Origin: Medakamo hakoo | Lineage: Eukaryota; Chlorophyta; Trebouxiophyceae; Coccomyxaceae | Direction: 5' to 3' | DNA length: 64,000 nucleotides | Assembly: GCA_026636295.1 (NCBI GenBank) | Contig: CP089456.1 | Span: forward strand, 124,001-188,000 | In this document: piece by piece, positions 1 to 10,042 of the stretch | How the letters are laid out: the number at the start of each line of letters is the position of its first letter | Numbering within the stretch: position 1 is the stretch's first letter | The notes under the pieces: model-generated | The model's database searches: none | What the model saw: only the letters and a program-made list of their open reading frames with translations | Told to the model about the DNA's origin: nothing | Made by a program: the position numbers and the translations under genes

Positions 1-687
1 GGCCGGCGGCATCCAGACGCGCCGCCGCGCGGCCGCCAAGGCTGCACCCGCACCCACGCCTCGCGCAGGACATGTGCCGCGGCCGGCGGCATGTATCCCA
101 GGGATTGCCGGCGGCGGACGCCGCACGCCCGCGGTAAAGGGATGGCGCAAAACTAACCTTGCGGTCGGCCAAGAAAAAAACAAATAAAACGCGCGCGCGC
201 GCGCAGGGTTGAGCCACGCGCGCGGCCGTGAGGGAGGTGCGTTCGGCACTCCCGCCCAGCGTTGGGCCTACCGCGTCGGCGGCCTGGTGCTGTGGGGTTG
301 GGCGTGCGTAAAGCGGGGCTCTGGCCGGCGGGCGGCAGTTCTCCCGCTCGAAAGGCGATAGTGGCTCTGGGGCCGAGAGGCTTTGGGACCGCGGCCGCAG
401 AGAGACGGGCGGGCCGCAGAAGCGGCCGGGCCGCCCCCCGCTCCCTCCCTCTCTCTCACTGCCTCATCACCGCCTGTTGTCGTCGCATGCCCGCGCCCGC
501 CCTGCGGTCGCCCGTCTTCCTCCGGCCCAGCCCACCCGTCGTCCGCGTCCGCACCCCCACCCCGCACGCACGCGCCCACCCCCGCCGCCGCCACCGCCCG
601 CGGTCGACGGCAGGAGCCCTTCACCCTGCGGCGCGCCCGCGCCCGCACCCGCCGCTGCTTTCACCGCCCCTGCCGCCGCCTGCCACC
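1..687. other. Window edge and ALG5 upstream region
   Basis: I find no convincing gene here. The first 130 bases carry several GC-rich CCGGCGGC-type words, then a short alternating GC tract, then C-rich leader sequence running into the perfect Kozak context GCCACCATGG of ALG5. Open frames exist on both strands but are proline/arginine-rich shadows of GC-rich sequence. The region probably holds the ALG5 promoter and 5' leader. Confidence 0.5.
190..204. repeat. Alternating CG tract
   Basis: Fifteen bases of pure C/G alternation directly follow an AT-rich AAATAAAA stretch. It is a short dinucleotide repeat with Z-DNA-forming potential about 490 bases upstream of the ALG5 start. No function is implied. 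Confidence 0.8.
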
Positions 688-2045
688 ATGGGCCTCGCCA
701 CCTTGGTCCTGGTGGTGCGTATCAGCGTCGGCGCAAGGGCGGGGACGGGCGGCAAATGGGCCGGCAAGGCCGCGCGCGCCTCCGCTGGACTTTCGTCTTG
801 CGCGCCATTCGTTTTTTTTTGCTTCGCACCCACCCACTCAACCCACTCCCCTTCCCTCCCCTCTCCCTCCCCTCCCTCCAGGCCGGCCTGCTCTACGCCC
901 TGGCCCGCTACGTCCGCGCCTGGTTCGCCCGCCTGGACGCGGACGCGGCCCAGCTCACCGCCGCCGTCAGCCTGGAAGACCCGGCCTCGCCGACCCGCCT
1001 GCCCGCGCCCTCCATCTTTGCCGAACCGTCCAAGGCCCTGTCTGTCATCATCCCCGCCTACAATGAGGAGGCCCGCCTGCCGCGGGCGTTGGACGAGGCA
1101 TTCAGGTGAGGCAAGGAGAAAAGAGGGGGGGGGGACGAGCTTGCCGTGCTACCCTATGCACGCGCACCCCGTCTCCGCCGCACACGCGCGCCCTGACCCA
1201 AAAACAAAAACCTCCACACCCTTTTTTTTCCTCCATTTTTTTTTTCCCGCAGTTACCTCGACGCCCGCCGCGACAGGGAAGGCCCGGCCGGCGCCTTCAC
1301 GTACGAGGTCATCCTGGTCGACGACGGGTCGTCGGACGGCACGGCGCGCGTCGGCTTCGACGCCGCGCGGTCGCGCGGCCTGGACACCGTGCGCGTGCTG
1401 CGCCTGCCCGCCAACCGCGGCAAGGGCGCGGCCGTGCGCGCGGGCGCGCTCATCGCCCGGGGCGAGCGCCTCCTGTTCATGGACGCCGACGGCGCGACGC
1501 GCATGGCGGACCTGGACGCCCTGGACGCCGCCCTGACCAAGGTGTCCGTCCGCGGTTGGCCGGGCGGCGCGTCGGGCGGCGGCGGCGCGGGGGCGGCGGC
1601 GCCCCCCCCGCTCGTCGGCGCGGCCTTTGGCTCGCGCGCGCACCTGGCCGCGGGCGCGGCCGCCAAGCGGTCGCCCCACCGCAACCTCCTCACCCGGGGC
1701 TTCCACCTCCTCGTCGTCGCGGTGGCCGGGCCGGCCATCAAGGACACGCAGTGCGGCTTCAAGCTCTTCACGCGTGCCGCCGCGCGGGCCCTGTTTGGCA
1801 ACCAGCGCCTGGCGCGCTGGTGCTTTGACGTCGAGCTGGCCGTCCTGGCGGCGCGCCTGGGCGTGCCCGTCGCGGAAGTGTCCGTGGGCTGGGCCGAAGT
1901 GCCGGGCTCCAAGGTCCGCCTGACCTCCATCATCCACATGGCCCTCGAGCTGGCGGCGGTGGGCGTCGGGTATGGGACCGGGGCGTGGGTCGCGCGCGGG
2001 GAGGGCGAGCTGGCCGACGCCGCGGCGGCGGGCGCCAAGCGTTGA
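688..2045 (+). CDS. ALG5: Dolichyl-phosphate beta-glucosyltransferase ALG5
   Basis: Transfers glucose from UDP-glucose to dolichyl phosphate at the ER membrane, making the Dol-P-Glc used to finish the N-glycan precursor. I join exons 688-714, 882-1105 and 1253-2045 (347 aa). The N-terminus is a hydrophobic anchor. The GT2 fold is clear: SVIIPAYNEEARLP opens the nucleotide site, VILVDDGSSDGT follows, RGKGAAVRAG binds donor, FMDADGATRM is the DXD-like metal site, and IKDTQCGFKLF plus the CFDVELAVLA segment are ALG5 family hallmarks. Start chosen for its GCCACCATGG context and because exon 1 joins in frame to the membrane segment. Introns use GTGCGT and GTGAGG donors, and the second ends in long T runs before CAG. 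The gene converges on the cellulase gene with 72 bases between stops. Confidence 0.93.
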
Positions 2046-2117
2046 GGTGGTTGTGAAAAAAAAACCAAACCGCCCAGGGGCACAGACAAAACGCAACAAA
2101 AAAGGACACGCCCCCCC

Positions 2118-4221
2118 TCACGCCGGCCGCACGCTCCACGCCGGTTGCGCGCAAAAAAAGACGCCGCCCGCCGTCACGGACGCGCCAGGCGCCAGGCCGC
2201 CGTTTTGGGTGCACCAGGACGGCAGGGAGAAGGCGCCCGGCCCCCGCACCTCGCAGTTCCAGGCCTGTTCGACGAGCGCGCCGTCGTCCACCGCCCATTC
2301 GACGTCGCGGAGCGGTGCCGTCCCTCCGTTCGTCACCACCACATCCATTTGGTAGGCCGTGCGCGGGCCCGCCGCCCAGGACGACGTGACGCGGGACGTC
2401 AGGCTCAGGCCGGACGGGTGGGTGGCGGACGATTCCAGGCCCACGCCGGCGGCGGGGGGTGGTGGTGGGGCGGGTGCGGCGGGCGCGCTCGGCGCAGGCG
2501 GCGGGCCACCATCCCCGCCTCCACCGCGCGCGTGCATGTCCACGCCCGCCGTCAGGTCGGACGGCAACGGGCCGACGGGCTGGGCGTACGGCGCCCCGCC
2601 GCCCGCGTCCACCAGCCGCCCGTCGTGCCCAAACCGGGTGGGCGCGGGGTTGATCGCTGCCAGCAGCGCCAGCTTCCAGGCCTGGGGGGCGGCCCAGTCG
2701 TCGGACAGCAGGCCGCCCGTGTCGCCCGAGTTGGGGTTGAGGCACCAGAAGAACGAGTCGGTCAGCCCCGTCTCCCGCTGCCACTGCGCAAAGGCGAGCG
2801 CCCACACCCGTTCCAGCGAGCCGGCCTCGAAGCGGCCGCCCCACTCGCCGGGCACGACCGCGGGGACGTCGTCGCCCGGCCCGCCCTCACCGCACCCGCA
2901 CAGCACGGGGTGCGCCCACTGCCGCGTCCAGATGTCCGGCATGTTGGCCGGGAAGGCCGGGTCGGAGAAGTAGGGCTGCATGAAGACGCCCGGGCCGTAG
3001 ACGTGCGGCGAGAGGACGAGGCGGCGCGGCACGGGGAGGGTCACCGGCGCAGCGGTCGCCGAGCACAGGCCGCCGCCCCAGAAGCAGGGCTCGGGCGTCT
3101 GGACCGGGACCGCGTTGCCGGCCGTCCCTTCCACGAAGCACAGGAGGCGGGGGTTGGCGGCCAAGACGGCGGACCCCAGGCGCTCCGCGCCCGCACGCCA
3201 GTCCGTCGCCAGGTTGCCGTCGCCCCAGGACGCCGCCCCGTGCGGCTCGTTGTTCAGGTCCGCCGCGAACACGTTCCAGGCCGACGCGTACCGCCGCGCC
3301 AGGGTTTGCCAGGCCTTGATGACGCGGGCCTCGGAGTAGTCGGACGTGTACCTGCGGCGCGGCGTGAGGAGTGAGGGTGAGGAGGTGTGGGGTGGGGTGG
3401 GGTGGGATGGGCGGGCGGATGGATGGGGGACACAGCGTGTGTGAGGCTTGCTTCCTTTTTGGGATCCCAGGCGGGCAGGCCGCCGGCGCCCGCCTCCTTT
3501 TCCTGTGCCCGCCCCCCGACCCCATGCCGCCCCCACATCCCACCCACGCACCACAGCTCCGGGATAGCGCTCGGCGCGGCTTCCATGTGGTGGCAGTCCA
3601 GCATAATAAGGATGCCCCGCTTGCCGGCTTCAGAGACGACGGTGTCCAGCTGCGCCCCGGCCGTCAAGCCCGCCAGCGCGCCGTTGTCCGCGCCCAGGTT
3701 GGTCGGCCGGGCGGTGTCGAGCTCTTCGACCAGCTGGACGGAGAAGGGCAGGCGCAGGGCGTTGAAGCCCTGGTCGCGCACAAAGTCGAGGAGGGCGGAG
3801 AGCGGGCGGGCCCAGAGGCCGTGGAGGACGCGGTCGGCCGTCTCCAGGCCAAACCAGTTGGTCCCTTTTTTGGGGGTGTGCGTGTGTGTTTTGGGGGAAA
3901 GTGAGGAGGAGGAGAGCGGCGGTGAGTGACGCGGTGGATGGGGCGGGCGGGCGGGCGACGGCAGCCGTCCCCCGGCGTGTGGAGAAGCGCGCGCAGGGCG
4001 GAGTGAGGGGGGTGGTTTGTGCCGCGCCGTGGCCAGGGTGGACGAGCGCGCTCGCGCACCGCACCTTTCAAGTGAAGCCGCTGCCCATTGACCCACAGCG
4101 CGCCCGAATGGCTTTCAAACACGGGCAGCCCGTCCGCGGCGGGCTTGTAGGCAGCGGTGGCGCTGGTTGGAGCGCCGGCAGGCCCGGCATCGGGGCCTTT
4201 TTTGCGGCCGAACAAACCCAT
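2118..4221 (-). CDS. GH5 cellulase with C-terminal CBM49-like module
   Basis: Predicted endo-beta-1,4-glucanase. Exons on the minus strand are 4221-4065, 3864-3552 and 3351-2118. The glycoside hydrolase family 5 barrel starts at GTNWFGLET; LRLPFSVQLVEELD, LIMLDCHHME, WNVFAADLNNEPHG (acid/base Glu in NEP), VLSPHVYGPGV and VPGEWGGRFE (nucleophile Glu) follow in the normal order, then FFWCLNPNSGDTGGLL. The last ~110 residues (VTSSWAAGPRTAYQMDVVV, then FSLPSWCTQNGGLAPGAS) resemble plant and Dictyostelium CBM49 cellulose-binding modules, joined by a Gly/Pro/Ala linker. I see no signal peptide: the N-terminus MGLFGRKKGPDAG is basic and hydrophilic, so secretion would need an unseen exon or another route. 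Two in-frame donors 3 bases apart exist at intron 2; the one giving LWYTSDYSE fits the family better. Confidence 0.88.
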
Positions 4222-4337
4222 TGGCGCAGCACACCCTCGCGGACGTGTCGGGGAATGAGACCCAAGCCGTTCGGTTCTTCTCTCTCACCTGCCTTCGTCT
4301 CGTTTTTCTTGTCTTCTCTACACGACCACCGCCGCCT

Positions 4338-5610
4338 CTACCCACACCCCACCGCCGCCAGCGCGCACAGCTCCTCATCCGCCAGCCGCCCCGTCATCTC
4401 CCCAGCCCGCACCTTTTCGGCGAACGCGTCGTTGGGGGCCAGCAGTTCCAGGCACGCGAGCGGCGGGCCGTCGGGGTCGGCGTCGAGGCCGTGCACGGAC
4501 GTGGGCGGAAAGATGGCGACGTCGCCCGGTTCCAGCCGAAAGGGCTGGCCGTCGCACCAGCCCGTCCCCGTGCCGGCCAGCACGAAAAACAGCTCGTGCC
4601 CCGTCGGGTGGGTGTGGCGCGCGGTTTCGTGGCCCGGGTCAAACACTTCGACGCCGACAGTGAAGGGCACGCCGTCACGGAAGGGGTCAAACGCCAGCGC
4701 TAGCCGGTTGGACGCGGCCAGGCGGAAGGCGGGGAGGTCGGCCAGGCGCCGGACGGCGGGGGAGGGGGGCGGCGCAGGCCCGGCGCGGCGGCGGCGGGCG
4801 GGCGGGGGCGGGTGCGCGGCGGCGGCGGCCGCCGCCGCGGCGGTGGCCCGCGACCGAGCCGCCGCGTGTGAGCGGGCGGCGGCGACGGCCGCATCCGCGG
4901 CGGCCCGGCCCACGGGCGCCGCGGCCGGCGAGGCCGCCGGCTCGAACCAGGCGGCCCGGGCGGCGGCCGCGGCCGACACCGCGGCGGCGCACTCGGCCGT
5001 CGCAGCTGCGGGAACGATCAGAGACAGCGCCGCGAGCGTCCAGGGGGACGAGCCACCGCCCCGCCTTCCGGTCCGTGGGGACGGCCACACCCGGCCTGGA
5101 GCGCACACGGCCGAGTCGCCGGCCCGGACGCGGACGCCCCGGCCGCCGTGGGCGGGGCGGAGCTGTGAGTGGGTGGGTGGGGTGGGAGGGAGGGAGGGGG
5201 AGGCGCGTGGGCGGGTGGGGAGCCGCGCGAGGGGGGCGAGGGTGCGGCGCCGCGCGCGAGCCGACCCTCCGACGAGGCGCGCGGGCTGCCCCGTCACAAC
5301 AACTCACCGCTCCCCTCCCGTCCAGGACATAGGTGAACTCGTACGCGAGAGATGATGTAGACGGCGGCGGCGGCGGCGGCAAGGCCGGCAGGACGGCCGG
5401 CCGGCCCGACGACGACGCGGGCGCCGACGCATTGCCAGCAAACACCAAGTCGACCGCGATGGGGACGGCGCCCGGCTCCACCAGCCGCGCCAGGCCCGAG
5501 CCGGCCAGGCGGCCGGGCGCGCCTGGAAGCGCTGGCCGGAGGGGCGTGTCCGCCGCCCGGGCGACGACGGCCGCGCCGGTCGGCGGCGAAGCAGCGCCTG
5601 CGCCCCGCAT
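4338..5610 (-). CDS. Two-domain cupin protein
   Basis: Exons 5610-5308 and 5162-4338 give 375 aa. The C-terminal domain is a classic cupin: the first motif spans GHETARHTHPTGHELFFVLA (metal ligands His, His, Glu) and the second is PGDVAIFPPTSVHGLD. The N-terminal half contains a weaker cupin strand set (LAYEFTYVLDGRGA, then VRVRAGDSAVCAPG) without the histidines, so it is likely structural. A long Ala-rich stretch links the two. Related plant RmlC-like cupins are known by sequence but have no assigned substrate, so no reaction is proposed. An earlier in-frame ATG at 5700 would add residues encoded by ATCC repeats and is less likely. The intron is 145 bases with a GTGAGT donor. Confidence 0.82.
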
Positions 5611-5658
5611 GTTCTGGGTGGGCGGTGTGATGGATGGACGTGTGGATGGATGGATGGA

Positions 5659-5684
5659 TTTTTCTATCCATATGGATAGAAAAA
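5659..5684. repeat. Perfect 26-base palindrome upstream of the cupin gene
   Basis: TTTTTCTATCCAT is followed directly by its exact reverse complement, so the site is a perfect dyad with its centre between bases 5671 and 5672. It lies about 50-75 bases upstream of the cupin ATG, next to a TGGATGGATGGATGG tetranucleotide tract. It is AT-rich against a GC-rich background. It could be a dimeric transcription-factor site in the cupin promoter, or a cruciform-prone repeat. Confidence 0.85.
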
Positions 5685-5860
5685 GAGAGACCGCCTCCAC
5701 GCATCACTTGTTTTTCGGTTGGGGTTTACACGCACTGATACGCACGCCGGCGCTCTCTCCCCCCAGTGCACGGCAAAGCACGGATGCCTGAGGGGAAACG
5801 CGGGCGCGGTTATTAACAAAAAAAGGGGGAAGCGAGGGGGGTCATGTGGTTGGTTTTTTC

Positions 5861-8084
5861 TCAAAACAGTTCCAGCAGCAGTTCCAGTTCGTCGACGTTC
5901 GCCGCCGCCGCGGTCGCCTGCTGGAACTGGGCCCAGTTGAGACGGGCGGCCGCCTCCAGTTCATCGCCGCCGTCGGGCGGGCAGGACGCCGGCGGCGTCG
6001 TGGTCGGCGGAGGAGGCGCGGTCGTCTCAGGCGGCGGCGGCGGCGGCGTCCCGTACCCGCCGTACCCGCCCGGCGGCGTCGTGGGCGGCGGGGACGGCGT
6101 GCCGTAGTAGCCGCCGCCCGGAGTGGTGGTGGGCGGCGGCGGCGGCGGCGTGGTCGTGGCCGGCGGGACGGACTGCGTGGGCGTGGGCGGGGGCGTGCCC
6201 GTCGTCTCGGCCGGCACCGTCGTCTCCGGCGGCGTCGTCGGAGGTGGGGAGGTGCCGTACGAGCCCGGCGTCGTCGTGGGTGGCTGCGACGTGTCAGGCG
6301 GGCCCGTCGTGTCGGCGGGCGTCGTGGGTGCGGGCGTCGTGGGCACGGGCGTCGTCGGCGTAGGCGTGGTCGGCTCGCCCGTCGGCGTCGGGCTGGGCCC
6401 CGGGCCGCCGCTGCCGCCGCCCGGGCAGACGGACCGGTAGGCGCAGCTGCCCAGCGGCGGGCAGCACTGGTCCGACACGGGCGAGAAGGGCGTGCACGCA
6501 TCGCACTGGAAGACCGGCGTGGGACCGCCCTGATCGGGCGCCAGGTCGTAGACCGCCGCCACGGGGATGACCCACAGCTGCAGGACGTGCAGTTCGGAGA
6601 TGGGTGGGGCCGCATACCGCACGGAGATGGGGACCAGGGAGCCGGCCGCACCCGCAAACGTGGCGTCCTGGCACGTGAAGGTCAGGTCGACGCGCGGGTC
6701 GGGCGAGGCCAGCGCGATGGGCGAGCCGGCCAGAACCAGCTCCACCTGGCCCGAGAAGCGGGCGCACACCCGGAACTTGTCGCCGTAGGCCGCCCGGTCC
6801 GGGATGTCGCCGTGGAAGACGATGGAATCCGTCGCGTTGGGCAGGCGGACCCAGCCGGCGAGCGCGGCGCCGAAGCAGGAGGCAAAGACCGGCCCGAGCG
6901 GGGGCTCGCCCGCGCCCGCCCACGGCACGCCCGCCGCCCGGAAGTCGACGGCCGGCACGCACCGCTCGTCCGTCCCGGGCCCGGCCTCCATGTCGGGCGG
7001 CACGCCCCACCAGCGCCAGGGCGTGGGGGACGCGCACTCGTCCGGGCCGTAGACCTGAGGGAAGAAGCGGCCGGCCAGGCCGTAGGACAGCGGCGCGCCG
7101 GGCGGGGCGGGCCAGGGCGCGTCGCCCTCGGGGGCGGGCGACCCGGCCGCGCACGTGGATTCCGCGCCCGCCAGGATTTGGGCGAACGAGGACGAGGTGG
7201 CGGCGACGAGGCCGTCCCCGCCGCGGCCGCGCGGCAGGCCAAGCCCGGCCAGTGTCGACGGCGTGCAGGGCGGCGCGGCCGCCGTCAGCGGGCAGTCGCC
7301 CGCGCACGCCAGCCTGGCGGGGGCGCGACCGTCGGACGGCAACGTCAGCTGCCACAGGATGGGGCCGGCGCGCTTGCGGGCCGTCAGGACGGCGCCGCCG
7401 TCCTTGGCGGCCGACCAGACGGCTTTGCAGTCGGAGGCCGCGTCGCCGTGCACCCGGACAGACCGGCCGCCCGCCAGCCAGACGGTCGAGCAGCCCACCG
7501 TGCCAAAGTCACGGATGGGCGCGGTCGTCGTGGCGTTGGCGGCGGGCGCCGCGCGCCCGTCGGCGCCCTCGTCGTCGTCCGGCTGTTTGCCGAAGAAGCG
7601 CGCGCCGACGGCCGCGAGCGGGCTGGGCGGCCCGCTGGCGTCCGGCGACACAAACGCGCCGCCGCCCAGGGAGCAGGTCACGTACTGGATGTCGTCCGAG
7701 GTCGTGGTCTTGCCCGGGCCGGCGGTCAGGAGCAGGGCGGTGGAGACGGACGGCTGTGGACAGTGTGTTTTTGCAACGGGAGTTTTTTTGTGCGTGTGAG
7801 TTGAAATGGAGCGGAGCGAAACGGAAGGGTCGCCCCGTGCGCGTTGCCTCCATTGTGCCCCTCGGCGGGTGGCGGCGCATGTCTTGCTGAGGTTGAGCCG
7901 GTCGTGGGCGGGGCCGAGGGGGCCAGCGCCGTCATGGACGCACGCCAACGGAAGACTGGAGCGACAGCTCTCGCAGTACAACAAAAAAAGGTCAACCCAC
8001 CTCCGCCGCGCCCGCGGCCAGCGAGGCCAGCAGGAGCAGGGCGCCCACCGTCGCGCCCACACGGGCGGCGAGGGTGGAACGCAT
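5861..8084 (-). CDS. Secreted protein with Thr/Pro-rich tail, function unknown
   Basis: I do not recognise the family. Exons 8084-8001 and 7753-5861 give 658 aa. Exon 1 encodes a clean signal peptide ([20 protein letters not shown], ending AAGAAE). The mature protein has a ~400-residue N-terminal region with dispersed cysteines ([32 protein letters not shown]-like beta segments, [14 protein letters not shown]), a cysteine knot-like cluster [20 protein letters not shown], then about 150 residues of TTP/PTTP/PPPP repeats typical of hydroxyproline-rich or O-glycosylated cell-wall proteins, and a short acidic end. The family is likely extracellular matrix. The signal peptide sits alone in exon 1, as in both cysteine-rich genes further right. 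Confidence 0.75.
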
Positions 8085-8345
8085 GGGCAAGTCCTTTTAA
8101 AGCGCTTGACAAAAACGAGTTGCTTGTGAGAGAGCAGAGGAGCGAGAAAGAGAGAGTGAAGGCGCGCGCGCGGGCGCGCGAGAGCGCGGGCAGAGAGAGC
8201 CTCCGCCACCCCCTCCAAACCACCCGCCCCCGCGTCGTTTTCCTTCCACGCACGCACCATCTCGAACTAACAAAAAGAAGCCGGAAGAAAAAGCCCGCCC
8301 CCTCCTCCTTCTCCCTCCTCCCCCTCTTCCCCCCCCCCGCCCCCC

Positions 8346-9668
8346 TCAAAGGAAGTACGGCACCGCGGCCCGGGGCGCCATCATGCGCGCGTTCTCCTCC
8401 GTCTCGGTGAAGTACTTCACCTCCCGCTCCAGGCCCGGCCCCTCGCCAAAGGCCAGGACCGCCGCCACGTTGCCGCACCGGTAACAGTAGTTGGGCGCAC
8501 TCCACACCGTGACGAGCGACCGGTCGTCGAAGCTGTATTTCAGACCCTCCTGGACGAGCTGGTGCGCGCGGCAGACCAGGTCCAGGCCGTTGATGCGGTT
8601 GAATTCCGCCGTCACGCGCGCGCCGAACAGCCAGCCCGCCCCGCGCGGGCTGACCGCCCAGGCGTCCACGTCCTCCGGGTCGGACCAGACCAGGTCGCAA
8701 AAGGGGCCTTCGTGCGGGATCTCGCAGACCCGCTCGATCGTGCGCACCTGGTCGAGCGTGCGCAGGTCGGGCGACAGCCCGCCGTGGACGCACAGGATTT
8801 TGGAGTCGATGATGGCCTGTGTGACGGACGGGCGGGGGCGGGGGTGGGTAGGTGGGTGGGGTGTGCGGCGGGCGACCGGCGAGGCGGCGGGCGGGCAGTG
8901 TGCGCGCGGGCGGCGGGCTCCCATTCCCACCCCCACCCCGAAACACAATCACACACACACACACACAACGCACCGACAGCGTGAGGAAGTCGAACACTTC
9001 CGTGCAATACCGCCACGCGTTGGCGTTGCCGTACTTGCGCTGGCACTCGTCGTAAAAGCCGTACACCTGCGTGATCTGGCGGGACTCGTGGTTGCCGCGC
9101 AGCAGCGTCACGCGCGACGGGTGCCGCGCCTTGAGGAGGAGCAGCAGCGTGAAGGTTTCGAGCGAGTTGAAGCCGCGGTCGACGAAGTCGCCCATGAAGA
9201 CGTAGGACGTGTCCGGGACTTCGCCGCCGGTGGCGAAGAGCTTCAGCAGGTCGTGGAACTGGCCGTGGATGTCGCCGCAGACCTGGGGAGGGGATGGGGG
9301 GGGGGGGGGGGGGGGGGCGGGAGGGGGTGAGTCGTGTCAGGTGGGAGAGGGAGCCACAGGGGCGCGCCGCCGCCGCCGCCCCCTCCACCCACATGCAAAG
9401 CACTCACCGTCACAGGGCTGTTCACCGGCTGGACGTTGGACTCCTCCACCAGGATCTCTTTGACCTGTGTTGTTGGGATGGGGGTGGAAGGGCGGGTGTG
9501 GCAGTGATGAGGGCAGGGGGGAGGGGGGCGGTGGTCGCAGGCCCCCACGCCGCCACCCTCGCCCTCCTTCGCGCGCACCATCTCGCACAGCGTCTTCAGC
9601 TCATCCTCCTCCAGGTGCTCTGCTTTTCGCAGCTTGTCGATCCAGCCGTCCAAATCGACGCCGACCAT
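8346..9668 (-). CDS. FYPP: PP6-type Ser/Thr phosphatase catalytic subunit (FyPP)
   Basis: Catalytic subunit of a PP2A-family phosphatase. Four exons: 9668-9579, 9464-9408, 9282-8974, 8816-8346 (308 aa, the normal length). Metal-binding motifs [27 protein letters not shown] and [11 protein letters not shown] are intact, and the C-terminus is VPYFL with the methylatable terminal Leu. PP6/FyPP rather than PP4 is supported by [57 protein letters not shown] and FTETEEN. Plant FyPPs act with SAL/TAP46-type regulators in hormone and light signalling; in animals PP6 acts on Aurora A. Intron 2 carries a 22-G run. Confidence 0.95.
9296..9317 (+). repeat. 22-base poly-G run in PP6 intron 2
   Basis: An uninterrupted G run on the plus strand (C run in the transcript) lies within the 125-base intron between exons 2 and 3 of the phosphatase gene, close to the 3' splice site. 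It serves as an all-C pyrimidine tract in the RNA. Length errors in assembly are likely at such runs. Confidence 0.85.
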
Positions 9669-10042
9669 GGCTGGGCGGGAGGCGAGCGCGGGCGCAAAAA
9701 GACAGGCCGTCGATGCGGCCGCGCCGCCGAGTGGGCTGGGGTGGCGCGCGTCTCTCCGCCGCGCCGCTGGCCACGCGCGCTTCGCCGGAGGGTGAGGGCG
9801 GAGCCGAGGCGCGCAGGCGCACGGGGCCCGTGAGGAACAGGGGACCGCGGCGTGTGTGGGAGGACGCGCGGGCTGCGCAGCTCGCTGCACAGCGAAAAGA
9901 AAGAGTGGGAGCGCGGCCTGTGCGCGAGCGAGGGCCGGGGGGCGCGGCCAGCGCGTCGGCATTGCATCGTTGTGTCTTTGTTCGGGCCAGCTAGGCCGCG
10001 CTGCCCGCCTCCGCCCACCCAACTCGCACGCCTTCACCGACT
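9669..10042. promoter_or_regulatory. Divergent intergenic region, PP6 / plastid S1
   Basis: 374 bases separate the start codons of the phosphatase (minus) and plastid S1 (plus), so both promoters should lie here. I see no TATA box or other named element. The sequence is GC-rich with a TCGTTGTGTCTTTGTTCGG stretch about 80 bases before the S1 ATG. Confidence 0.5.

Noticed and set aside
262-1536. Long plus-strand open frame across the ALG5 5' region and exons
   Set aside because: Its translation is Arg/Pro/Ser-rich without family motifs; it is a GC-driven shadow of the ALG5 exons in another frame.
3886-5355. 489-codon plus-strand frame opposite the cupin gene
   Set aside because: Ala/Arg/Ser low complexity; the minus strand carries the cupin metal motifs.
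5846-7804. 652-codon plus-strand frame opposite the secreted Thr/Pro-rich gene
   Set aside because: Arg/Gly repeat composition comes from the complement of Thr/Pro/Gly codons; the minus strand has a signal peptide and cysteine clusters.
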